NCBI GenBank assembly: GCA_946495905.1
Contig: CAMMEP010000003.1
Coordinates: 1-34,671 of the forward strand
From: an uncultured Clostridium sp.
Lineage (GTDB): Bacteria; Bacillota; Clostridia; TANB77; CAG-508
Reading direction: 5' to 3'
Length of the DNA stretch: 34,671 nt
Shown here piece by piece: positions 1 through 7,618 of this stretch; the first letter of the stretch is position 1; each line of letters opens with the position of its first letter. The translations under genes were made by a program, and so were the position numbers. The notes beneath the pieces are model-generated. The model did no database searches. It saw only the letters and a list, made by a program, of their open reading frames with translations, and was not told where the DNA came from.

Positions 1-67
1 TTCCATGAATATTTCTCCTTTCTATTTCTCTATAACTATAATTTTATTCTATACTAAAATTATACTT

Positions 68-574
68 TTAACAATTAGTTTTGGCAAACTTTCTTACATA
101 AGTAACATACTCATAATCATAAGGATTCTTTTCATCTTTTACACCTTTCTCTCTTTCTACTACCTGCCATTCGTTTTCATCTATATCTGGAAAATATACA
201 TCTCCCTCAAACTCTTGATTTATTTTTGTAATGTACAATTTATTTGCTTTTGGGAGCAACAATTTATAGATACTTGCTCCTCCGATAATAAAATTCTCAT
301 CTTCAGATGTTTCGTATTTGTCTAGTTTACTAATATCATCTAATACTTCCACATTTTCATCTTCTATACTAAGTTCTGCATCATTGCAAAGTACAACATG
401 TTTTCTATTTGGAAGTACTCTCCCTAATGATTCAAATGTTTTTCTTCCCATGATGATAGTATGCCCTGTTGTTAATCTTTTAAATCTTTTTAAATCTTCT
501 GGTAAATGCCAAATTAATTTATTATCCTTTCCAATTACATTGTTTTTTGCAACTGCTACTATAATACTTAACAT
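68..574 (-). CDS. folA: Dihydrofolate reductase
   Basis: Reduces dihydrofolate to tetrahydrofolate with NADPH in the cytoplasm. The 168-aa length is normal for the family. The N-terminus reads MLSIIVAVAKNNVIGKDNKL, followed by WHLPEDLKRFK with the substrate-binding acidic residue, then the cofactor segments GRKTFESLG and IIGGASIYKLLL. A GGAGGAA ribosome binding site precedes the ATG. It lies 41 bases downstream of thyA on the same strand, so the two are probably co-transcribed. That fits their biochemistry, because thymidylate synthase produces the dihydrofolate that this enzyme recycles. Nothing is missing from the motif set. Confidence 0.97.
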   Translation of the reverse strand: MLSIIVAVAKNNVIGKDNKLIWHLPEDLKRFKRLTTGHTIIMGRKTFESLGRVLPNRKHVVLCNDAELSIEDENVEVLDDISKLDKYETSEDENFIIGGASIYKLLLPKANKLYITKINQEFEGDVYFPDIDENEWQVVEREKGVKDEKNPYDYEYVTYVRKFAKTNC

Positions 575-615
575 TTTCTTCCTCCATCTATAAGTCTCAC
601 TACTTATAATTTATT

Positions 616-1473
616 TTAAATAGCCACTGGTATTTTACCAAGTTTAATATCTTTGTTATAATCATAATCTTGTATTTCAAAATCTTCTACCTTGAACTCA
701 TAGAAATCCTTGGTTGGATTATGTATTACAAGTTTAGGATGCACATCCATTGGTTCTGCTTCTATCAGCTTTTCTATAAGAGGGATATGCCTATCATAAA
801 TATGACAATCTCCAATATTATGTGTTAGCGTTCCTACTTCCAATCCTGCCACTTGTGCAAACATACATAAAAGTGCAGCATATTGCATTGTATTCCATCC
901 ATTAGCAGCAAGCATATCTTGTGAACGTTGGTTTAATATTAAATGCAATTTTCCGCCCTTAACAAGCCATTGTGTACCATAAGCACATGGTTCTAGTCTC
1001 ATATCTTTAAGTTCTTCATGATTAAAAATGTTTGTCATAATTCTTCTACTTGATGGATCATGCTTTAATAAATATAACACATAATCCACTTGATCCATGT
1101 TTAAAATTCCTTCTTTAGTTTTAAAATCATATTTCTTACCTAATTGGTATCCATATGCTTTTCCAATAGTTCCGTTCTCGTCAATCCATTGGTCCCAAAT
1201 ATGGGAATTTAAATCTTTTACATTGTTAGACTTCTTTTGCCAAATCCATAAAATTTCATCAATAGCTCTCATTACCGTTTTACTATTATTTCGTAATGTA
1301 ATCATTGGAAACTCTTTTCCAACATCATATTTATTACTTACACCTACTATGGAAATATAATTTGCTTCACTTCCATCTTCCCATCTTGTTCTAACATTTG
1401 TTCCTTCTGATGAATAACCTTCTTTTATTATCTTTTTACATGTTTCAATAAAATGTTTATCTGCTTCCGTCAT
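616..1473 (-). CDS. thyA: Thymidylate synthase (ThyA type)
   Basis: Methylates dUMP to dTMP with methylene-tetrahydrofolate. The 285-aa protein has the family landmarks: the phosphate-binding SSRRIMTNIFN, the catalytic cysteine in LEPCAYGTQW, LNQRSQDMLAANGWN, and HNIGDCHIYDRHI. The start is set by AAGGAGGAATAGAAA immediately before the ATG. It is followed by folA in the same direction. Its 308-base upstream region is unusual: it contains a REP-like repeat that abuts the ribosome binding site and a four-hairpin element, so the mRNA leader may be strongly structured if transcription starts upstream of them. Confidence 0.97.
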   Translation of the reverse strand: MTEADKHFIETCKKIIKEGYSSEGTNVRTRWEDGSEANYISIVGVSNKYDVGKEFPMITLRNNSKTVMRAIDEILWIWQKKSNNVKDLNSHIWDQWIDENGTIGKAYGYQLGKKYDFKTKEGILNMDQVDYVLYLLKHDPSSRRIMTNIFNHEELKDMRLEPCAYGTQWLVKGGKLHLILNQRSQDMLAANGWNTMQYAALLCMFAQVAGLEVGTLTHNIGDCHIYDRHIPLIEKLIEAEPMDVHPKLVIHNPTKDFYEFKVEDFEIQDYDYNKDIKLGKIPVAI

Positions 1474-1487
1474 TTTCTATTCCTCCT

Positions 1488-1550
1488 TGTCGTTATAGGG
1501 ACAGGCCTAAAAACGACAACTTTGTCGTTTTGGGGACAGACCTTCCTCAA
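1488..1550. repeat. REP-like palindromic repeat, copy 1
   Basis: Two direct GGGACAGGCC / GGGGACAGACC units flank a perfect hairpin AAAACGACAA-CT-TTGTCGTTTT. The 16-mer GTCGTTATAGGGACAG recurs, inverted, at 18508-18523 at the end of priA. This copy sits in the thyA leader and ends at the AGGAGG of thyA. The architecture resembles REP/BIME units mobilised by RAYT-type Y1 transposases, but no such gene is in the window, so that link is inference. Confidence 0.75.
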
Positions 1551-1562
1551 TTTGTTTTTATA

Positions 1563-1726
1563 TTGTAAGGAAATTGGACGTTAGCGGAAGCAAAGCTTCC
1601 GACGTCCATATGTACAAAATTGCTTCGCAATTATTGTACGTATCAAGGTAAATTAACCTTGTTGTATACGGAAAAATCGTTAAAAATGCTGAAATTTCAA
1701 ATGAAGAGTTGATTTTTCCTATACAA
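1563..1726. other. Four-hairpin structured element upstream of thyA
   Basis: Four consecutive inverted repeats lie at 1576-1607 (GGACGT, GGAAGC and their complements), 1612-1639 (GTACAA-ATTGC with a TTCG loop), 1644-1661 (CAAGGT/AACCTTG) and 1664-1724 (14-bp arms around GGAAAAATC). The outermost TTGTAAGGAAA (1563-1573) can pair with TTTCCTATACAA (1715-1726), closing a multibranch structure that competes with the last hairpin. A 78-codon open frame runs through it but lacks a convincing start. Together with REP copy 1 this fills the 308-base gap between the radical SAM gene and thyA. Whether it is an RNA or a mobile palindrome cannot be told from one copy. Confidence 0.6.
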
Positions 1727-1781
1727 TTAGAAAGTAATTTACATTTACTCCCTATATAAATAAAAATCAATATAATTACTA

Positions 1782-2669
1782 TTATCCTTCCCATTTTGGC
1801 ACATACTCTTCCTCATGCTCACCTAATTCTTGTATATATCCATTTTGTAAATTTAAGGTATATAAAAAATTTTCAATTTCTCGATACTCTTTTTTCGTTA
1901 GTTTTCGATTAACAGATTCATCTTGTTTTGCCTTGTATGTAGGGAAATACTGTGCCATAATACTTACATAAGTGTCCTCCGGCATATTTTTCTTTACCCA
2001 TTTTAATATATGTTTCGTATTTTGTAAATGGTTTGGCAAAATTAAATGCCTAATAATAACACCTTTTTTTATTATCCCGTTTTCATCGAATTTTGCTGTT
2101 CCTACTTGCTCGTACATTTCCTTAATTGCCTTTGTGGCAGTTTCAAAATAATGGTTCACATTAGAATATTTTTTAGATAAAACATCTGAATAATATTTTA
2201 AATCCGGTAAATAGACATCAATATATCCATTTAGTAGTTTAATTGTTTCTACATTTTCATATCCATTTGTATTATAAATAATTGGTATGGTAAGTCCGCT
2301 TCGTCTTGCTATTTTTATTGCCTCTATTATTTGATAAACATACATAGTAGGTGTTACTAAATTTATATTGTTTACACCTTTTTCCTGTTGCATTAAAAAT
2401 ATTTCTGCTAATTTTTCTATTGATATTTCTCTTCCTTTGCCTTGCTGACTTATCTCATAATTTTGGCAATAGATGCAATTTAAATTACAGTTTGAGAAAA
2501 ATACTGTTCCAGAGCCATTCTTCCCACTAATACATGGCTCTTCAAATTCATAGATAGAGGCAAGTGCTATTTTTATTTTGTCGTCACATCTACATCTTCC
2601 TATTTTTCCACTTGCTCTATTTACTTTGCATCGATGCGGACATAATTCGCATTTTTCTAGTTCTTTCAT
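1782..2669 (-). CDS. PflX-like radical SAM protein (COG1313 type)
   Basis: A 295-aa radical SAM enzyme related to pyruvate formate-lyase activating enzymes. The SAM-binding 4Fe-4S motif CNLNCIYC (CxxxCxxC) is at about residues 61-68. An N-terminal Cys cluster (CELCPHRC, then CRC) is typical of the PflX/COG1313 branch rather than PflA. NTNGY and the C-terminal ELGEHEEEYVPKW are also characteristic. The start follows GAGGAGATAGCAAA. The substrate is not known for this branch; no glycyl-radical enzyme is nearby to suggest one. It is transcribed toward thyA but separated from it by 308 bases of structured DNA, so it is probably a separate unit. Confidence 0.85.
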   Translation of the reverse strand: MKELEKCELCPHRCKVNRASGKIGRCRCDDKIKIALASIYEFEEPCISGKNGSGTVFFSNCNLNCIYCQNYEISQQGKGREISIEKLAEIFLMQQEKGVNNINLVTPTMYVYQIIEAIKIARRSGLTIPIIYNTNGYENVETIKLLNGYIDVYLPDLKYYSDVLSKKYSNVNHYFETATKAIKEMYEQVGTAKFDENGIIKKGVIIRHLILPNHLQNTKHILKWVKKNMPEDTYVSIMAQYFPTYKAKQDESVNRKLTKKEYREIENFLYTLNLQNGYIQELGEHEEEYVPKWEG

Positions 2670-2832
2670 TTTGCTATCTCCTCTATGCTTTTGAATAGTT
2701 ATTTTTTCATTTTTAGCGGCATTTCTTTTTAATGTACAATTTATTATTCTTTTGAGCAGTCAAAACCAGTTTAAAATTTATGAGGCATACTCTGTATACT
2801 TGATTATATTTTAAGTGAAGTTTGAATTGTAA

Positions 2833-5007
2833 TTATTTTTCAACCTTTAATCTAAGGTAGCCCAACTCATTCCACCTATTATACGCTAAATTCAAATTAA
2901 ATAATAGCTTTGGCTTTGCTCCTGCTCTATTTTTATCAACTACACAAGCATAATATCTTTCATCTGGATCGGTATATTTCTTAAATTCAAAGAATTTCGT
3001 ATCCACTTCTTCCAATGAATATTGGTATTTGTCCCAATCCTCTCGCATTATTTGCTTAATTAAACAAAGCGTGTCTAATACCTCTTTTACTGTTCTACTT
3101 ACCGCTAAATCGTTTACATTTAAGTTGATAGGAAGTGTGGTACTTTCTGTTAATTGTAACGTAGAGCAAATGAACATATTAAAGTTTTGCGCTAAGTTAG
3201 AAAGTATGGTTGCCGTTCTTTTTATTTCCTCACCATTTCCAATATTTGCAGTATCTGTTTTTAAGGTATCATAAAATACATATTCGATTTTCTCTTTATA
3301 GTAGTAATTCATTATTACTTTCTTTAGCTCATCATTAGTATGGTCTGTTATATTAATAAAGTAGATAGAATTATTTATTTGGTTATTTAGCCAATCCGTT
3401 ACTGCTATTGTTTTATTAAATTCTAAAGATACCTTTTTTAATCTCTCTACAAATTCTTTTCTTGTTTCCTTTTCTTCTTGTAGAATAAAGCCGTCTTCGT
3501 CTGTTTTTACTTTTGCACCTTTATCTGGTCTAAATTTAAACTCTAGTAATTCTCCCTCTGTTTTTGTAATTTTTTGTCCATGTAATTCTTGCATTTTTGG
3601 ATTATTTAACACCGTGGTAATTAAGCAAAGCTTCATTTTTTCTTCTGACATTTCATTTGAAATAATAAGCACTTTTTGTCTATGTACAAAGGCAACATAA
3701 GCTGCTAAGTTAATGGTAAATCTACTTTTTCCAGAGTTAGATGGCATTGCGAACGCCATGGTCTCTCCTTTTCGGATTCCTTTAAATACACTGGATAGAA
3801 TAGGAAATGGAAGTTCTAAGCCATTTGTTAAATTATTTTCTCCTTTTTCTAAGAATTCCGTTAAATCTTCACTTAATACAGCATGTTTAAATTTTTGCGT
3901 AACACTTACTTGTACAATTGCTGCCTTTACTTCTTCTACCGACATTTGGTCATATAACTGATAATCACGTATTCCAACAATTTGTTGCTGAATATCCTCT
4001 CTTGGCTCTTCTAAATAACTCTTTCTTAATGTACATAATTTTCTAAGCTCTAAATATACTTTTTCTGGGTTATAGTTTATCCCTCTTATTTCATTTTTTA
4101 TGTCTTGTTTTTGCGCATAGTTTTCATTATTATCTACTGAAAAATTAAATCCTTTTTTTGCAATTTCTGGAGTATAATTTCCTCCCTCTGTAAACAAAAT
4201 ACTTTTATAGATATTTAATAAACTTGGATCATCAAAATAGCATTCTTCAAATACAATATAATATTTTACAATTAATTTTGGATTATTTAAAAGAAGCCCT
4301 ATGTATGCTTTTTCTATTATTTCATTTCTTAATTTTTCTGGATATACAGATTCTTGTTTTTTTACTTCTTCTTTGTATTTTGGCTTTTCTTCTTCGTCCT
4401 CATTATCAAAAGTACCAAATCCATCTTCATAGTCGTCTATTCCATAATCTTCTTCTGATTCGTCCTCTTCTGGTTCTATATTATTTGTTTCATTTAAATC
4501 ATCTATTTCTTCATTATCTTCGTCTATATCATACTCATTGTCCATTTCTTGGCTTGTGTTATACTCATCTTCATAATCATTATAATATTCTCTATCTTCT
4601 TTTTCTTCTAGTTCGTCAAAATATTCTTCGTCTTGTGTTTCTTCTGTTATCTTGTTTGTTTCTATCTCTTTTTCGTTCTCATTTGTTTTATCTTGTGTTT
4701 CTACTTTCTTTTTTCTTTTCTTTTTTGCTGTTGCTACTTGCACGTTTTCTTGTTTCTTTTTTGTTTTGGCAGTATCTTTTTGCTTGTTCGATTCTCCTTT
4801 TTTTGTTTTTGCTGTTTTAGAAGTATTTGAAGTACTAGAACTTTTCGAAGTATTTGAAGTATTCAATTCTCTTATTTTTTTCAATGCTTCTTCTATGTTT
4901 CCCACATCAACTAATTTTCTAGCTTTTGTAATTTTTCGTTTATCTTTTCCTGCTTTTTCAAATGCATCTAATATTTGATATAATTTTTGCATATTACTAT
5001 TGGCCAT
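2833..5007 (-). CDS. Divergent DnaB-like helicase/ATPase with long charged N-terminal tail
   Basis: A 724-aa RecA-fold (SF4) ATPase. About the first 50 residues look helical, and residues 50-220 are low-complexity: first Ser/Thr/Lys-rich, then strongly Asp/Glu-rich. A DnaB-N-like helical region follows (EKAYIGLLLNNPKLI). The RecA-like core carries Walker A MPSNSGKS near residues 421-428, IISNEMSEEKM, Walker B-like VFYDTL, and a C-terminal VVDKNRAG that matches the DnaB arginine-finger region. Replicative DnaB is normally about 450 aa, so this is a paralogue or phage-derived relative with a large extension; its role is unknown. The ATG at 5007, preceded by AGAGAGGTGAACGAAAGA, is preferred over the upstream in-frame GTG at 5019, which lies inside the ribosome binding site. 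No phage genes adjoin it. Confidence 0.75.
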   Translation of the reverse strand: MANSNMQKLYQILDAFEKAGKDKRKITKARKLVDVGNIEEALKKIRELNTSNTSKSSSTSNTSKTAKTKKGESNKQKDTAKTKKKQENVQVATAKKKRKKKVETQDKTNENEKEIETNKITEETQDEEYFDELEEKEDREYYNDYEDEYNTSQEMDNEYDIDEDNEEIDDLNETNNIEPEEDESEEDYGIDDYEDGFGTFDNEDEEEKPKYKEEVKKQESVYPEKLRNEIIEKAYIGLLLNNPKLIVKYYIVFEECYFDDPSLLNIYKSILFTEGGNYTPEIAKKGFNFSVDNNENYAQKQDIKNEIRGINYNPEKVYLELRKLCTLRKSYLEEPREDIQQQIVGIRDYQLYDQMSVEEVKAAIVQVSVTQKFKHAVLSEDLTEFLEKGENNLTNGLELPFPILSSVFKGIRKGETMAFAMPSNSGKSRFTINLAAYVAFVHRQKVLIISNEMSEEKMKLCLITTVLNNPKMQELHGQKITKTEGELLEFKFRPDKGAKVKTDEDGFILQEEKETRKEFVERLKKVSLEFNKTIAVTDWLNNQINNSIYFINITDHTNDELKKVIMNYYYKEKIEYVFYDTLKTDTANIGNGEEIKRTATILSNLAQNFNMFICSTLQLTESTTLPINLNVNDLAVSRTVKEVLDTLCLIKQIMREDWDKYQYSLEEVDTKFFEFKKYTDPDERYYACVVDKNRAGAKPKLLFNLNLAYNRWNELGYLRLKVEK

Positions 5008-5109
5008 TCTTTCGTTCACCTCTCTTATTTCACTTCACAAATTTTATCATAGTTGATTTTATTTTACAATATAGATTTTTTTATTTTTCAATTTATTATT
5101 TGTTAATAG

Positions 5110-5166
5110 ATGGTTACAGTTCACAGCCTATTCTAAGATGTCGGAGTAACTGTGAATTGTAACCAT
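5110..5166. repeat. 17-bp inverted repeat (GTTAC-type palindrome)
   Basis: Arms ATGGTTACAGTTCACAG and CTGTGAATTGTAACCAT pair over 17 positions with one mismatch around a 23-base loop. It lies between the DUF5665 gene and the DnaB-like gene. No T-run follows on either strand, so it is not a standard terminator. The half-site GTTACAGTTCA resembles the outer arm GTTACTGTTCAG of the nested palindrome at 11880-12121, suggesting a shared family. Confidence 0.6.
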
Positions 5167-5178
5167 AAATATTTATTT

Positions 5179-5463
5179 CTACCTACTATTCTGCACAATG
5201 TCTACAATATCTGCAATATATTCCCCTATTACTGGAATGTTCCATGTAACTATTTTTTGAAGCACAATAATAATAAGTGCTGTTATAATGGTAACACCAA
5301 TTCCAATTCCGATTCCCTTTACAATTCCGGACCAAATATTTCTAAAAAAAAGTTCTTTTCTATTTCCCAAAAGCTCCACTAAATCAATGAATTTACTTTT
5401 AGTTAAAGCATAATTCAAGTCGTCTAACTTTTTATTCAATTCTTCATAAAGTTTTTCTTTCAT
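5179..5463 (-). CDS. DUF5665-like small membrane protein
   Basis: A 94-aa protein with a cytoplasmic helical N-terminus (about residues 1-45, including KSKFIDLVELLGNRKELFFRN) and one or two membrane segments (GIVKGIGIGIGVTIITALII and a second hydrophobic stretch). The layout matches DUF5665 proteins of Bacillota, which have no known function. It is 160 bases upstream of the DnaB-like gene on the same strand, separated by a 57-base inverted repeat. The ribosome binding site is weak (AGAGAATGTGG region). Confidence 0.7.
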   Translation of the reverse strand: MKEKLYEELNKKLDDLNYALTKSKFIDLVELLGNRKELFFRNIWSGIVKGIGIGIGVTIITALIIIVLQKIVTWNIPVIGEYIADIVDIVQNSR

Positions 5464-5631
5464 ATTTAAACCACATTCTCTTTATATAATTTTATGCTAT
5501 CTATTATTTTCCAATTTTATTCTTTTTATTCACATTAAAAATAGTTTTGTAAAACATTATCTAACTTTTGCTGATTCATTTTTCACTCGTGTTTTTGTTA
5601 CAATTCACATTTGTTTTATCGTTAAAGTCAC

Positions 5632-5659
5632 AAAAAAAGAATAGCTTTCCTTGCTATCC
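5632..5659 (-). terminator. Intrinsic terminator of rpmE
   Basis: On the minus strand GGATAGC-AAGGAAA-GCTATTC is followed by TTTTTTT, 20 bases past the rpmE stop. The short stem plus seven-T run is typical of rho-independent termination. Confidence 0.75.
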
Positions 5660-5679
5660 TAATTTTTTTCATTATTCTA

Positions 5680-5880
5680 TTATTGAATTCCATATTTTTT
5701 CTTAAATTTGTCTGCTCTACCACCAGTTGTCTCTCTTTTTAAATTACCTGTCCAGAATGGATGACATTTTGAACAAACATCAACTTTCATATCTGCTTTT
5801 GTTGAATTTGTTTTCATCACATTTCCACAAGCACATGTTATTGTTGCTTCTGTATAATTTGGATGTAATCCTTGTTTCAT
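5680..5880 (-). CDS. rpmE: 50S ribosomal protein L31, zinc form
   Basis: A 66-aa ribosomal protein beginning MKQGLHPNY. It has the four zinc-binding cysteines of the C+ form (CACG near residues 16-18, CSKC near 36-39), then HPFWTGN and the basic C-terminus GGRADKFKKKYG. The ribosome binding site is AAAGGAGAGGTGA. It has its own promoter and terminator, so it is monocistronic. It is also the expected zinc-storing paralogue type, so no zinc-independent form is implied here. Confidence 0.97.
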   Translation of the reverse strand: MKQGLHPNYTEATITCACGNVMKTNSTKADMKVDVCSKCHPFWTGNLKRETTGGRADKFKKKYGIQ

Positions 5881-5924
5881 TTTGTACTCACCTCTCCTTT
5901 ATCTTTTAAAAAACGCTATTTTAT

Positions 5925-5953
5925 ATGATAACATATTTATTTCTATTTTTCAA
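5925..5953 (-). promoter_or_regulatory. Sigma-A-type promoter of rpmE
   Basis: Minus-strand TTGAAA (5948-5953), 17-base spacer, TATCAT (5925-5930), about 45 bases upstream of the rpmE start. Confidence 0.65.
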
Positions 5954-5997
5954 GTACTATACTCTTGTTTTATTAAAAATCTTATTGATAATACAGT

Positions 5998-6162
5998 TTA
6001 ATTTTCTGTTCCATCTTCTAATTGTTGCTGCTGAATATATTCAGCAGAGCTTTGTAGTTCTTCATCCAAAGATGCTTTATGAACTAACTTATTTACTATA
6101 TTAAACAAACATGCAATAATTAAAATTACAAATAATACTTTTTTCCATAGTTTAGCTACCAT
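5998..6162 (-). CDS. 54-aa single-pass membrane peptide, unknown function
   Basis: A short reading frame beginning MVAKLWKKVLFVILIIACLF, i.e. a positively charged N-terminus and one membrane segment (about residues 8-22), then a polar acidic tail ending QLEDGTEN. The ATG is preceded by AAAAGGAGAAATTAGAT. A consensus promoter lies 27 bases further up, so the gene is well supported despite its size. It lies between the ATPase/AlbA_2 gene and rpmE, all on the minus strand; having its own promoter suggests it is not part of the McrB-like operon, although no terminator separates them. Function not recognised. Confidence 0.75.
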   Translation of the reverse strand: MVAKLWKKVLFVILIIACLFNIVNKLVHKASLDEELQSSAEYIQQQQLEDGTEN

Positions 6163-6188
6163 ATCTAATTTCTCCTTTTACATATATC

Positions 6189-6217
6189 ATTATATCTATT
6201 TTTTGAAAAATTGTCAA
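6189..6217 (-). promoter_or_regulatory. Consensus promoter of the 54-aa gene
   Basis: Minus-strand TTGACA (6212-6217), 17-base spacer, TATAAT (6189-6194): both hexamers match consensus exactly. Confidence 0.8.
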
Positions 6218-6319
6218 TAGAGATATTTTTAGTTTTATGTAACTTAGTTTTTTATTTTTTAATATTTAGTCACATCAACCTCATTTTTTACAGAATTACG
6301 TCAAACTTTTTATCTACCG

Positions 6320-7617
6320 TTAATGTTCGACTCTATTTTTTATTTCTGCTTGAATTTCTAGCGAATTTAATTTCCTTTTCCCTCCATTTGTTTTTATATA
6401 AATCTCTTCTTTTGAAGTTGCATATAAATAAGTTTGACTTTTTTTGGCTTTTACACTTAATTCTACTATATATGTATCTGTTAAAAGATTTTCTGCTGCA
6501 TCATGCACATTAATAAATTCTAAATCATAATCATCTGCACCAACATATGGTTTTATTCCCTTTACTTCTTCACTTATCTTTCTTCTAATTTCATCTTTTT
6601 GTTCTTTATCTAATACCACACCTTTTACTACTCGATCATTGCTAATTCCCCATTTTATATAACCTTTTTCTAATTTTGCAGAGTTTAAAAAAGATACTAT
6701 ATAAATTGGTGCTACATTCACAATAGAACTTACCGGATTTTTTCCTTTTACCTCTTTATACTCTACTTCTCTATCTTCTTCTGCATCGATGGTTTCTTCC
6801 ATATGGTAGATAAATGGTATCTCTTTTTTCTTAGGTAGTGGCAACCTATTTCTATTGTCTTTTTCTCTTTGGATAAAAATAGGATTTATCTCACTTGCTA
6901 TTCTTCTAAGATAAATAGTATTGCACCATTCTTCTGGAATTACCTGCTTAGAGTAAATAGATTTCGTAATAATAAATTGTATCGAATTGGTAAGTTCATG
7001 CATTATCTCTAGAATAAACTTTGTAATTTCTACTCCATTGCTATCTAAAATATCATCGCATATTACAATTGTATTGTCTTGTATTTGTAACAGAACATCT
7101 ATTATTTTTAGAATATTTTGTTCTCCTGAACTTATGAGATGGTTTTTCTCTGGAGTTTTTAACCTATCCTTAATTCTATGAAATAAATCTTGATTTGTAA
7201 TTTTTTCTTTAAATCTTTCTAGGAAAATTTCTATTTGTGTATAATCTAGCTCTTCCATTTTCTTCATAGTCCAATTTTTCATTACAACTACTTCACAAGA
7301 AGTTAATTCTTGTAATTGCTCTTGCATGTTTATTATGTTCTTAATATCTATTCTACTTTTTCCATTCTGAATTTCTTGCATAATTTGAATATTTTGTTTT
7401 TGTGTTTCTATTGTTAATGAAATTTTTGCAATTTTTTTCGTTTTTTCTTCATAAGAAAGGTAGGAATCTCTTTTCAATATTTCATACACTATTGCACTAA
7501 ACGTTGTTTTGCCACTTCCTGCCTCTCCTATAATAAAATTCAATTTATCTTTTTCTAATTTACAATTCAGATTTATAATGGGTCCAACATTTACTATTCT
7601 ACTTCTTTAATATACAT
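6320..7617 (-). CDS. SMC/ABC-type P-loop ATPase fused to Schlafen AlbA_2-like domain (frameshifted near 5' end)
   Basis: An unbroken frame from 7543 encodes GEAGSGKTT (Walker A), a helical arm (about residues 30-130), SSGEQN (ABC-type signature), TIVICDDIL (Walker B) and FIITKS. Its C-terminal 150 residues (EYKEVKG, SFLNS, KWGISND, IYIKTNGGKRK) resemble an AlbA_2 (Schlafen) fold. The apparent start at 7543 is a TTG with no ribosome binding site. The true start is probably the ATG at 7617, four bases after the McrB-like stop and preceded by AAAGGTGA. It encodes MYIKEVE and then meets TAG at 7594-7596; restoring one A there continues into IVNVGPIINLNCKL, a typical SMC-like N-terminal strand. 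So about 25 residues are cut off by a one-base deletion, real or artefact. Function is inferred: probably a nucleic-acid-directed partner of the McrB-like protein. Confidence 0.75.
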
Positions 7618-7618
7618 T

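Noticed and set aside
1558-1794. 78-aa minus-strand frame upstream of thyA
   Set aside because: Runs through four hairpins and overlaps the end of the radical SAM gene; no ribosome binding site.
4224-4820. 198-aa plus-strand frame opposite the charged tail of the DnaB-like gene
   Set aside because: Leu/Phe/Tyr-rich mirror of Lys/Glu-rich codons; no ribosome binding site; typical antisense shadow.
2833-5463. Prophage remnant
   Set aside because: A DnaB-like gene alone, with no integrase, capsid, terminase or lysis genes nearby, and ribosomal protein L31 next door.
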